Of a stretch of DNA of 64,000 nt, positions 56,192-64,000 are shown piece by piece. The DNA is from Iamia majanohamensis. Its GTDB lineage: Bacteria; Actinomycetota; Acidimicrobiia; Acidimicrobiales; Iamiaceae. Position 1 is the first letter of the stretch, and each line of letters opens with the position of its first letter. The notes under the pieces were generated by a model. It was given only the letters and a program-made list of their open reading frames with translations, made no database searches and had not been told where the DNA came from. The stretch spans positions 4,512,920 to 4,576,919 of the forward strand of contig NZ_CP116942.1 in assembly GCF_028532485.1 (NCBI RefSeq), read 5' to 3'. The position numbers and the translations under genes were made by a program.

Positions 56192-56240
56192 CGGCACATC
56201 CTCGCGGCAGCACCCTCGACATGCAAGGACCCCGTGCCGT

Positions 56241-56254
56241 GTTCCACGTGGAAC
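56241..56254. promoter_or_regulatory. parS site 1
   Basis: Exact GTTCCACGTGGAAC, the ParB-binding palindrome, 50 bp upstream of the parA start. Confidence 0.93.
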
Positions 56255-57005
56255 CCTCGAGTGGCCGACGGTCCCGCCCGGCCCGACCGTCCGCCCGTCG
56301 ACTCGGCGGCTCCTCGCCCGCCGGTCCGTGCGCGAGCCCCCGGGGGAGCACCTCGGCTGCCTGCCTGGGGGAGCGGCACCGTCGGTGGGGTCGCCGAGCC
56401 GGGCGCCCCCGGCGCCGCCGGGTGCCGTGGGTGCCGCGCACCGCGCGCGGTCGCCGCGCCGCACCCTGCCCGGATCGGCGACGCCGGGTCGCAGCCCGTC
56501 GGGATCACTGGGTGGACTCGCAGACGGGGCCGGGTTGCGGCCCACCCGCGGCTGCGGAGGGACCGGCGGGACCGCTGACCTCGCCGACCGCCGGTGCCAC
56601 CGGTGGAGCGGGAGGCGCCCGCGGGCTCCCGCACCCGGCTCCGAGCCCGGGAGGGCGGGACGGCACCATCGGCGCAGGCCGACCCACCCCACGGACAGCC
56701 GCGCCGTGCGACCCGGGCGCCGCACCTGCGAGAGCGGCAGGGATGGCAGGTCACCGGGAGACAGGCTCCAGGCCCAGGGTGGCGCGGACCCGTCCAGCGG
56801 AGGGCTCCGGCCTCCGGTCGTCGAGCGGTGAGTCCTCGTGCCACGGCGCACATCCGCTCGCCACCTGGTGGTCGACGCCGCCGGCGCACTCTGCGCCCTT
56901 CCCCGGCGGTCGCCGGTGGGGCCCGGGTCGCCGGAGCTGCGTCGGCGCCGCCCCCAGGTGCGGACCCATGCGGCGCCGGAGGAGTGGGCGCCACGGATGC
57001 CGGCC

Positions 57006-57019
57006 GTTCCACGTGGAAC
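57006..57019. promoter_or_regulatory. parS site 2
   Basis: Exact GTTCCACGTGGAAC, 765 bp from site 1, in the gene-free region. Confidence 0.93.
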
Positions 57020-58613
57020 ACGACGGCTCCCGCCGCCACCGGTCTCCCGGGCTCAGATCCGCGTCGAGGCCATTCCCGGGATGGCGCCGTGCGATTGCCG
57101 ACACCCCGGAACGCTTCGCACCCGGGATCCCCGCTCCGCCCCACGGGGGTCCGACCCTCAGGACCGTCGACGCCACCCACGAGGGCGACTCTGGGAGCCG
57201 ACCGGCCGCAGCGTCAGGGACTCCCCCGCTGGCGCCGGGGCCCGGCCCCCGCGTCCCCGTCCTCCACGGCATCGGCCCTGCTGGCGGCCCTGGCGACGCA
57301 GACGGTGGGGCCCGTGAGCGCCCGACAGGCCCGCGCGCCCAGGCCAGCCGGCCCGGTGCGGCCGGGGAACCCGCTGCCGCCAGGCCCCGCCCTGGTCGGG
57401 GCCGCGCTGCGCCGAGGCGCCCGCCCCGTCGGCCCGCGGCGGCCCAGAGAGTAACGACGGAGTCGAGACCCAGGCCCACCGAGCGGAGGAGCCCCGCCGC
57501 CAGGGCGAGCTGGCCGTCAACGGCGTCCGGCGGTGCCGGCTGGACCCCAGACCCACCCCGACCGCGATCCGCCGGAGCCCGAGCGGTGGACCCCGGGAGG
57601 CGCGAGGCGCAGCGGTCGCCACCCCCCTGTCCGTCCTGGCGCACACGAGGTCGGTCGACCCGCCGGACGGCGTCCGAGGCGCCGGTCCGCCCACCAGAGC
57701 GTCCACAGGGGCCATCCTCGCCCGGCGACGGCAGGCGGCCGTCCACGACGAGCCCCTGCGACGCCAGCCGACCCTTCGCGCGGCCCACACGGCGGGCGCA
57801 GGGCCGTGCGGGCGTCCTCCGACCCGCGGCGTCCGCCCCAGAGACGCCACCCGACGGGACCGCCGATGGGGGTGGTGGGGGAGAGGCCGGTGCCCCCGTG
57901 CGGCACCGCCCGACCCGCCGCCGCCCTCCGTATCCCGGCCCACCCGGCTCCCGCCGGCGACCGCGGAGCGGTGCGGCCCGGGGAGGTGACCGGGGCGCGG
58001 CCCCGTCCCGGTTGGCCATCCCGTCGGGAATCCCAGCCAACCAGGCCGACCCCTCCGGGAGCCTGCAGCCGGGGTGCCGGGCCCGCGTGCCCCCCGGACC
58101 TCAACCCGCCGTGGCACCCGCTCGTCGCCGGGCACCCTCGACCTCGGACCACGATGCGGACCCCCCAGGGAGCCTCCCTGCGGCCACCTCCCGGCGGCGG
58201 TCGACGGCGCCGCCCAGCGGGCGTCCTGCCGGTGGCGGGCTCGGTGCCTCGGCCTCCCGGATGTCGGGGGCCGCCCGGATCCCAGCAGGCAACCCTCGCC
58301 TCCTCTCCGGCAGCTCGATCCGCCGCATGGACCGTTGGAAGGAGGCACAGCACGGAAGCCGTCCTAGAGAGGCGCCGATGGCGGACCTGCGGTCGGGCCG
58401 CGCAGGTCGCAGGGGTGCCGGCAGGGACGCTCGGCACCCCATCCCGAGGCGGGGCCCTCCCGGCGCGGGGATGCTGCCCACCGTCGCCCGGGACCGACGC
58501 CGCCCCGCACCAGCTGCGGGGCGGCCGAGCACAGCCCCGCTGTCCTCCTGGAGACGCACCGTCGTGCGACCGAGCAGACGGCCCGCACCCCAGCCCTGGC
58601 CGACGCCCGAGGC

Positions 58614-58627
58614 GTTCCACGTGGAAC
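58614..58627. promoter_or_regulatory. parS site 3
   Basis: Exact GTTCCACGTGGAAC, 1608 bp from site 2. Confidence 0.93.
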
Positions 58628-59138
58628 ACGGGGCCCCAGGCCAGGCCAGCGGGAGCGTCAGGGCGCCTCGGGCGTCCCGCGCTCGGCCCGTCCGAAGGGG
58701 CTGTCGCCACGGTTCGCTCCGCTCGGGGATGCCACCGTGCGGAGGGGACCTTGGTGGTCGTCGTGCGCCTGGTCCACCCGGACCTGGTGGCCGCAGTGGG
58801 CGTTGTGGGACCCCATGCGCTCGATGGTCGAGGATGCGCCCATGGCCGGCGGGATGCCTTCTCGGCCAGCCGGAACGTGGCCGGAGCGCTCCCCACCCTC
58901 GCCAGCTGCGAGGGCCGGTCCCAGGGATGGCGGTAGACATCTCGGGCACGGCCTTGCAGGGTGGATGCCTGCGCTGACGCTGCGGAGCGGTGCCGCCACA
59001 GGCACCGCCAGGCCACCGGCTCTGAGGGTCCTCGCCGAGCTGGGCCGATGGCCGGCGCCGTTCCCCCGGAACCTGGGCCACCAGCGAGAGAGCCTGCTCT
59101 CCGACGCGGGACACGCCACTGGAAAGGCGGCGGGGGAC

Positions 59139-59152
59139 GTTCCACGTGGAAC
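59139..59152. promoter_or_regulatory. parS site 4
   Basis: Exact GTTCCACGTGGAAC, flanked symmetrically by C and G, 525 bp from site 3. Confidence 0.93.
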
Positions 59153-59205
59153 GCCCACTGGGGGGCCGCCGCCTCCGGGGGATCGGGTGGCCGTCCTCCG
59201 AGAAC

Positions 59206-59219
59206 GTTCCACGTGGAAC
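59206..59219. promoter_or_regulatory. parS site 5
   Basis: Exact GTTCCACGTGGAAC, only 67 bp from site 4, making a close pair. Confidence 0.93.
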
Positions 59220-60210
59220 AGGGGACTGCGTGCCGATCCACTCCCGTCCCACGGCCCGATGGCTGCGGCCCGGGCCGGGGCGCAGGTGGTGCCCCGGCGC
59301 GGCGGCGGGGGCGGTGCTGGTGGAGCCGGATGGCGTGGTGTGGGTCGATGTCCGCCCCTATGGGCTGGCCTCGGTGCTCAGGGACGTCGGACGCCTGGGG
59401 CACACCCGACGACGGGGGTCCCGCACGCGGCGCGCAGGGCGGGCTCGGGGCCTGCCGCTCCTCGCTCGGGGCCCGGGTGCTGCGGTCGGCCGGGAGCAGG
59501 GCGCCCGGGAGGGGAGGGCCTGTGCGCTCATCGGTGAGATCCCCCACCGTCCCGGGCCACGCCACGGACCCTGCCGTCGGCAGCCCGCACCCGTCTCGAA
59601 GGGATCACCCGCACGAGGACATCGGACGGGTTCGCCGAGGGTCGAGGCCTTGGTTCTCGGAGCCGAGGACCCGCTGGCCCCGCCGGTCCCGTCCGTGGGG
59701 GAGGGCCGGGCCGCCGGAGCGTCCGGGCCCGGCGTGACCCACCCACCCGGCCGCGGCAGCCGGAGGCACCCGGCGCCGCTCGGGCACCGCCGGTGGCGGG
59801 TCGTCGGGGTGGGCACCGGCGACCCTCGGTCCGGCCGCCGCTGCGGGGCCCCGGTCTCGACGTGACCTGCCTCCTCGCCGAGCACGGCCACCGCCTCGGC
59901 GGGGACGGCCCCACCCCTGCGCACCCAGGACCGGCTCGGGCCCGGCGCAGGCAACCGCACCCCGAGGGAGCACGCACCCACCCGGCGGCGCCGTCACGCC
60001 GGCCGGGGGAGCAGCGGCACGACGAGCCCGCCGCCTCGCGCCGTGCGCAGGCGTCGACCACGGGCGCCCGGAGGAGTCGGCGGACCAGGCCGGGGCGGCG
60101 GTCGGGTCGGACGTCGCCCCCGACGACGCCCGGCACCGCGCCGACCCGGCCAGGGCCGAGCCACCCGGGGCCAGCCCGCCACTGCACTCGGGCTGCGGGT
60201 CGAGGGTCCG

Positions 60211-60846
60211 TCAGAAGAGGGGGCGGCGGGCCGGCAGGCCGGGGCGGCGGGGAAAGCGCTCGGCGCACGGCGCGTCCTGGCGCAGGCGGGTGAACCAGGC
60301 GCCGTCGATCCGCTCGGAGCCCTCGCGGACCAGGCCGAGGGCGGCGAGGGCCCCATCGTCCCAGCGGCCCTCGGGTCCCTCGGGGGGCTCGCTCACGACC
60401 AGGTGGCCCCCGACCGCGAGCAGGGGGGCGGCGCACTCCGCGACGGCGGCAGGCGGGCCGAAGCTGCGGGCCACCACCGCGTCGTGGGCCCCGCGGTGGG
60501 CCGGGTCCCGGCCGACCTCCTCGGCCCGGCCCCACCGCACCGTCACCCGCCCGACCAGGTCGAGGTCCGCGACGCAGAGCTCGAGGTAGGTGCAGCGCTT
60601 CTGGCTGGCGTCGACCAGGACGACGTCGGCCTCGGGCCAGCACTCGACGGCGAGGACCAGTCCCGGGACGCCGCCCCCGCTGCCCAGGTCGACGGCCCGG
60701 CTCGGCGTGCGGCCCAGGGCGGCGGCGAAGCCCCGGCTGTGGGCCTGCTGCTCGCGGGCCGGGTCGGGACCGAGGACACCCCGGCCCTGCTGGCGCCCCA
60801 GCACCGTGGCGAGGTCGGTCATCGACGTTTCGTCAACAAGAGGCAC
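60211..60846 (-). CDS. rsmG: 16S rRNA (guanine(527)-N7)-methyltransferase RsmG
   Basis: A 211-residue methyltransferase (GidB). The SAM-binding block is AVDLGSGGGVPGLVLAVECW, followed by VLVDASQKRCTYLELCVADL and VTVRWGRAEEVGRD with AHDAVVARSFGPPAAVAECA. The N-terminal portion is short and lacks the usual W-x-x-x-x-NLT segment; only AHSRGFAAALG recalls the conserved region before the SAM fold. GTG at 60846 is used; ATG at 60820-60822 is a good alternative. Its place between parA and jag is canonical. A hairpin separates it from jag. Confidence 0.9.
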   Translation of the reverse strand: MPLVDETSMTDLATVLGRQQGRGVLGPDPAREQQAHSRGFAAALGRTPSRAVDLGSGGGVPGLVLAVECWPEADVVLVDASQKRCTYLELCVADLDLVGRVTVRWGRAEEVGRDPAHRGAHDAVVARSFGPPAAVAECAAPLLAVGGHLVVSEPPEGPEGRWDDGALAALGLVREGSERIDGAWFTRLRQDAPCAERFPRRPGLPARRPLF

Positions 60847-60858
60847 CCGGACGCGACG

Positions 60859-60886
60859 CCGCCCGCCCCGGGGTCGGGGCGGGCGG
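60859..60886 (-). terminator. Perfect 11-bp hairpin between jag and rsmG
   Basis: CCGCCCGCCCC and GGGGCGGGCGG pair exactly with a 6-nt loop, 30 bp past the jag stop. There is no U-tract. It may reduce read-through from the yidC-jag transcript into rsmG. Confidence 0.5.
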
Positions 60887-60916
60887 ACATCGGAGGCTCG
60901 GAGCGCTCGGGCGCCG

Positions 60917-61822
60917 TCAGCCCTCGGGCGAGACCACGACCCGGCGACGGGGCTCCTCGCCCTCGGAGCTGGTGACCACGCCGGCCACCTCGTTGATGGC
61001 GTCGTGGACCACCTTGCGGTCCGGGGGCGACATGGGCTCCAGGGACTTGGGCGTGCCCGAGGCGGCCACCTGCTCGGCGACCTGGGTGGCGAAGCGCTCC
61101 AGCGCCTCCCGGCGCCGCTCGCGGTACCCGCCGATGTCGATGCGCACCCGGCCCTCCTGGCCGTCGGGGGCCTGGCGGAACACCACGGTGCGGGCCAGCT
61201 CGTGCACGGCCTGGAGGGTGGCGCCCCGGGGGCCGATCAGCAGCCCCAGGTCCTCTCCGTGGACCTGCACCTCGCGGGTCTCGTCGTCGATCTCGACCAC
61301 CTCGATCCGGGCCTCGGCGCCGAAGGCGTCGACCAGCCCGGAGACGAAGCCCTCCACGCAGGCGACCTGCTCGTCGAGGGTCATGGTCTGGGTCTCCACG
61401 GGATCTCCTCCTCGGGGTGCGGCCGACCCCGTGTCGTCGTTGCCGCCCTTGCTCTCGCTGGCCCGGGAGCGACCGCCGCCGCCACCCGAGCGGCGTCCGG
61501 CGCCGGAGGCCGAGCGGCCGCCGTCGCCGTCGGCCGAGCGGCCCCGGTCGCCGTTGGTCGAGGCGCCGTCCTGGGCCCCGCGCCCGCTGCCGCCCCGGCT
61601 CTTGCCGCCGCGCTTGCGCTCACGGCGCTCCTGCTTGGGGGGCTGGGGCCGGGGCCGGACCCGCGCCCGCACCCGGGCCTTGCCCTTGGTGCGGCCGAAC
61701 AGGCCCGGTCGGGGCTCCTCGAGCACCTCGATCTCGGCGTCGGACTCGTCGATGCCGAGGTCGTCCAGGACCCGGTCCTTGGCCTCCTCGACGGTGCTGG
61801 CTGCGTTCTCGACCCATTCCAC
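60917..61822 (-). CDS. Jag/KhpB family RNA-binding protein
   Basis: A 301-residue protein with three parts. The Jag N-terminal domain is EWVENAASTVEEAKDRVLDD with EVLEEPRPGLFGRTKGKARV. A Gly/Arg/Ser-rich, probably disordered linker spans about residues 60-145. The KH domain holds GEDLGLLIGPRGATLQAVHE, and the R3H domain YRERRREALERFATQVAEQV ends ...MSPPDRKVVHDAI. It binds RNA, influences cell-envelope genes in other bacteria and is regularly encoded with yidC, which starts 5 bp upstream. Confidence 0.93.
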   Translation of the reverse strand: MEWVENAASTVEEAKDRVLDDLGIDESDAEIEVLEEPRPGLFGRTKGKARVRARVRPRPQPPKQERRERKRGGKSRGGSGRGAQDGASTNGDRGRSADGDGGRSASGAGRRSGGGGGRSRASESKGGNDDTGSAAPRGGDPVETQTMTLDEQVACVEGFVSGLVDAFGAEARIEVVEIDDETREVQVHGEDLGLLIGPRGATLQAVHELARTVVFRQAPDGQEGRVRIDIGGYRERRREALERFATQVAEQVAASGTPKSLEPMSPPDRKVVHDAINEVAGVVTSSEGEEPRRRVVVSPEG

Positions 61823-61827
61823 GGCGA

Positions 61828-63099
61828 CTAGTTCCTCTTCCTCTTCTTCTTGGAGCGGTTCTGGTTGTTGGGGGCGGCCGGCGCGCTGCGGGCCGGGGCC
61901 TTCCGGGCCGGGGCCTTGGCCCCCGAGCCCGAGGCGCCCCTGGCCGAGCCGCCGCCGCCCTTCGGTGATCCCTTGGCCCCGGCCTTGGCGCCGGACCCGT
62001 TCGACGAGCCCTTGGAGGAGCCGGCCTTGGAGGGGCCGGCCTTGGAGGAGCCGCCCTTGGGCGAGCCCTTGGCCGAACCACCCTTGGGGCTGCCCTTGGC
62101 CGAGCCACCCTTCGGGGAGCCCTTGGCGGCACCCCCGGAGCCGGTGCCCCTGCCGTTGCCGTCGGCCCCGTCGTCCGGCGCGGCGTCACCCTTGCCGGGC
62201 AGCTGGATGAGCCCCCCGAGGAGGCCCTTGCTGCCCGAGGGCACGGTGTCGGCCCGCGATGGCGCCGAGCCCGACCCCGAGGAGTCGCGATCGCTGTACA
62301 TGGTGCGCGTGATGAACGCCTGCTGGGCGATGCGGAAGGTGTTCGACACCAGGAAGTAGAGGACGATGCCCGCCGGCAGGGTGAGCGAGATCACCGGCAG
62401 GAAGAACGGCATGATCTTCATCAGCATCTGCTGCTGGGGGTTGATCTGGGGCTGGTTGCCGGCGTTGCGGGCCTGGATCTGGCGCTGCTGGTACCAGGCG
62501 GTGAAGCCGATGAGGGCCACCAGGATCAGGTAGGGGAGGGCCGCGACCAGGCCGTCGGACAGCGTGTTCATCACGTTGTCGGCCAGGTCGAGGCCCACGA
62601 AGTTCATCTCCCGGGCGCTGTCGAGCGCCTGGTAGAGGGCGGTGTCGTGGGACAGGTAGCCGGGGTCGAAGGTGCCGAAGCCCTGGTAGAGGCCGCCGGC
62701 GGAGGGGTCACGGGCGAACAGGCCGGCGGCCCGGCCCATGTCCTCGCCGAACCCGGGCAGCTTCACCAGGCCGAGCAGCACGCGGTAGAGCACGATGAAC
62801 ACCGGCATCTGCACCAGCAGGGGCAGGCACCCGCCGAGCGGGTTGATGTTGTGCTCCTTGTAGAACGCCATCATCTCTTCGTTGAGCTTCTGGCGGTCGT
62901 CCTTGTACTTCGCCTGCAGCTTGCGCAGCTCGGGCTGGAGCTGCTGCATGGCGATCATCGACCGGGTGCTCTTCAGCGTCAGCGGCGTGACCACGATCAT
63001 CACCGCCAGGGTGAGCAGCATGATCGCCCCACCGAAGGAGCTGGTGAGGTCGTAGCAGTAGGCGAGGACGTTCGCGATGGCGTCGAACAGGAAGTCCAT
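61828..63099 (-). CDS. yidC: Membrane protein insertase YidC/Oxa1
   Basis: A 423-residue insertase. The core (residues about 1-270) has five hydrophobic segments, including DAIANVLAYCYDLTSSFGGA, LNEEMMAFYKEHNINPLGGC then LPLLVQMPVFIVLYRVLLGL, and LVALIGFTAWYQQRQIQARN. The C-terminal 140 residues are a basic low-complexity tail with three tandem copies of SAKGSPKGG-like units and a final KKKRKRN, which probably binds the ribosome. It overlaps the yidD stop by 1 base (ATGA) and precedes jag by 5 bp. Confidence 0.95.
   Translation of the reverse strand: MDFLFDAIANVLAYCYDLTSSFGGAIMLLTLAVMIVVTPLTLKSTRSMIAMQQLQPELRKLQAKYKDDRQKLNEEMMAFYKEHNINPLGGCLPLLVQMPVFIVLYRVLLGLVKLPGFGEDMGRAAGLFARDPSAGGLYQGFGTFDPGYLSHDTALYQALDSAREMNFVGLDLADNVMNTLSDGLVAALPYLILVALIGFTAWYQQRQIQARNAGNQPQINPQQQMLMKIMPFFLPVISLTLPAGIVLYFLVSNTFRIAQQAFITRTMYSDRDSSGSGSAPSRADTVPSGSKGLLGGLIQLPGKGDAAPDDGADGNGRGTGSGGAAKGSPKGGSAKGSPKGGSAKGSPKGGSSKAGPSKAGSSKGSSNGSGAKAGAKGSPKGGGGSARGASGSGAKAPARKAPARSAPAAPNNQNRSKKKRKRN
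62050..62130 (-). repeat. Three tandem 27-nt units in the yidC tail
   Basis: The units encode (S/A)AKGSPKGG three times in succession; related SKAG and SKGS units follow. Such repeats often vary in number between strains. Confidence 0.7.
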
Positions 63100-63371
63100 C
63101 AGGCGATCCGATCAGCAGGACGGGCGTCGGGGACGGGGTCCCAGCCCTTGCCCCCGAAGGGCCGGCAGCGGCCCAGGCGCCGCACCGCGAGCCAGGTGCC
63201 CCGGCCGGCGCCGTGCACCTCGAGGGCCTCGGCCGCGTAGGCCGAGCAGGAGGGGTGGAACCGGCAGGGCGAGGGGCGACCGGCGCGCGCCGCCTGGTAG
63301 CCGTGCACCAGCCACAGCAGCGCCCGGGCCGGCGCCGAGGGGGCGACCGGGGAGGGGGCCGGGGCGGTCAC
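63099..63371 (-). CDS. yidD: Membrane protein insertion efficiency factor YidD
   Basis: A 90-residue protein with the compact YidD signature: [20 protein letters not shown] followed by [39 protein letters not shown] and DPVPD. The conserved cysteines are present. GTG at 63369-63371 overlaps the rnpA stop (GTGA) and fits the short family length. It helps YidC-mediated insertion at the membrane. Confidence 0.94.
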   Translation of the reverse strand: MTAPAPSPVAPSAPARALLWLVHGYQAARAGRPSPCRFHPSCSAYAAEALEVHGAGRGTWLAVRRLGRCRPFGGKGWDPVPDARPADRIA

Positions 63372-63850
63372 GCCGCCACCGCCCGCTCGAGGGCCCGGCG
63401 CAGGTCGGTGCACACCGCGGCGAAGGGGGCGTGGGCGACCGGGGCACCGGCCGAGATGACCAGGGCCCCGGCGGGCACCGCGTCGACGGCCGCCAGCTCG
63501 GCCAGGGCGGCCCGGAGCCGGCGGCGGATCCGGTTGCGGACCACCGCGGTGCCGGTGCGGCGACCGATGGCGAAGGCCACCAGGCAGCGCTCGTCGCCCG
63601 GGACGGGCGCGTGGCGGGCGCTCACAGGCCCGGACCGGCCTCGGCGTCCCTGGTCGCGGACGACGGCGAGGGTGCGACGGTCACGGAGGGGAGCGATCAG
63701 GCGGACAGGCGGGCGCGACCCTTGTGGCGGCGGTTCCGCACCACGGCGCGCCCGGCGCGGGTCGACATCCGCTTGCGGAAGCCGTGGCGCTTGGAGCGAC
63801 GACGGACGTTGGGCTGGTAGGTGCGCTTCACTGCTCTCCTCTGCGGTCAC
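63368..63850 (-). CDS. rnpA: RNase P protein component, start possibly nested upstream of rpmH
   Basis: The RnpA core is clear: [40 protein letters not shown] with [10 protein letters not shown], the RNR motif that binds RNase P RNA. Upstream of the core the only ATG, GTG or TTG in frame is the GTG at 63848-63850, which has GAGGAG about 6 nt upstream and lies before rpmH. Using it gives 160 residues and places rpmH entirely inside rnpA in another frame, as described for Thermus. The alternative is a rare CTG start overlapping the rpmH stop (CTGA, near 63701), giving a normal-length protein of about 110 residues. The core call is firm; the start is not. Confidence 0.85.
   Translation of the reverse strand: MTAEESSEAHLPAQRPSSLQAPRLPQADVDPRRARRGAEPPPQGSRPPVRLIAPLRDRRTLAVVRDQGRRGRSGPVSARHAPVPGDERCLVAFAIGRRTGTAVVRNRIRRRLRAALAELAAVDAVPAGALVISAGAPVAHAPFAAVCTDLRRALERAVAA
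63697..63831 (-). CDS. rpmH: 50S ribosomal protein bL34
   Basis: A 44-residue protein, [20 protein letters not shown] then [20 protein letters not shown], fully typical of bL34. The GTG start at 63829-63831 has GGAG 5-6 nt upstream. It is the first gene of the rpmH-rnpA-yidD-yidC-jag cluster, transcribed away from the presumed dnaA/oriC side. Confidence 0.96.
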   Translation of the reverse strand: MKRTYQPNVRRRSKRHGFRKRMSTRAGRAVVRNRRHKGRARLSA

Positions 63851-64000
63851 CGCGGCTCCTCGACCCCCGGACCCGCCGGGAGGCGAGCGCCGTTCGGTCC
63901 GGTCCCGGCACCGGGGCGGGCCCCGGGCCGACCGGTCCGGGGCGGGCGCGGCCACCCCATGAGCACACGGGGCCGAGACAACGGTAGAGGGCGCCGCCGA
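63851..64000. other. Upstream region of rpmH
   Basis: No gene. On the reverse strand TACCGTTGTC at about 63977-63986 could hold the -10 of the rpmH promoter. No clear DnaA box is seen in these last 150 bases; oriC probably lies further right. Confidence 0.35.

Larger units (their letters stand above)
56192..60210. other. About 4 kb without a credible gene, carrying a parS cluster
   Basis: Between parA and rsmG I find no protein with a recognisable domain, signal or normal composition. The long open frames on all six frames are Arg/Gly/Pro-rich and overlap one another, as expected for unselected GC-rich DNA. The only functional elements seen are five exact copies of GTTCCACGTGGAAC and one GTTCCCCCGGAAC (59060-59072). 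No tRNA or rRNA is present. Confidence 0.7.

Noticed and set aside
56221..59565. Very long ORFs on both strands (up to 918 codons) in the parS region
   Set aside because: They overlap each other in several frames and are Arg/Gly/Pro-rich. They read through the parS sites as VPRGT or STWN, and no domain or ribosome site supports them.
63851..64000. Chromosomal origin oriC inside the window
   Set aside because: No dnaA gene and no DnaA-box cluster are visible in these last 150 bases; the origin is expected beyond the right edge.

Overview
The window is very GC-rich bacterial DNA. Its right half carries the conserved actinobacterial replication-origin neighbourhood: sigma factor/anti-sigma, trxB, trxA, a CwlM-like protein, parB, parA, rsmG, jag, yidC, yidD, rnpA, rpmH. 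Frequent GTG starts, MviN- and DUF6049-type proteins, a ceoBC-like potassium locus and TAnnnT promoters placed directly in front of start codons all point to the phylum Actinomycetota. Class Acidimicrobiia (an Iamia-like organism) is my inference, not something the sequence proves. The window ends just on the origin side of rpmH, so dnaA and oriC probably lie beyond base 64000.

Layout. 1-2505: truncated glutamine synthetase-like gene, a YdeI-like protein, an NTF2-like protein and a WYL regulator. 2640-7766: an accessory island with AT-richer stretches, made of a frameshifted gene, small unknown proteins, a ribbon-helix-helix protein, a 616-residue membrane protein and the decayed tail of a serine recombinase; it ends at tRNA-Ser(UGA). 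7897-22706: desaturase, 2Fe-2S protein, PaaX-type regulator, a pair of 50-bp palindromic repeats, hydrolases, a potassium locus (APC permease, two TrkA proteins, OB-fold protein), an L,D-transpeptidase, gluQRS and a carotenoid oxygenase. 22771-27552: rpsF-ssb-rpsR-rplI-dnaB, with an intein in dnaB. 27766-46649: mixed metabolism and envelope genes (class III cyclase, panB, PBP1-type penicillin-binding protein, LMF-like membrane protein, TPP enzyme with a GlcD-like oxidase, CCA-adding enzyme, amidotransferase, PilT-like ATPase, deacetylase, GNAT, DUF6049). 46717-53909: DegV, a Ser/Thr kinase, an ECF sigma factor and its anti-sigma, a small membrane protein, trxB, trxA, CwlM-like. 54370-63831: parB, parA, a roughly 4-kb gene-free segment with five perfect parS sites, then rsmG, jag, yidC, yidD, rnpA and rpmH.

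How the genes fit together. The right end couples chromosome segregation (ParAB-parS), translation and RNase P (rpmH, rnpA, rsmG), membrane insertion (YidC/YidD/Jag), thiol redox (TrxAB under a likely SigM-type system) and cell-wall control (kinase, CwlM-like, PBP, L,D-transpeptidase). The most unusual points are the 4-kb parS region, the absence of a recognisable in-frame ATG/GTG/TTG start for rnpA except one that would nest rpmH inside it, a kinase gene that looks like the C-terminal half of mycobacterial MviN with no flippase domain in the window, and a recurring leaderless-promoter arrangement. All functional calls were made by reading sequence motifs; no database search was run.
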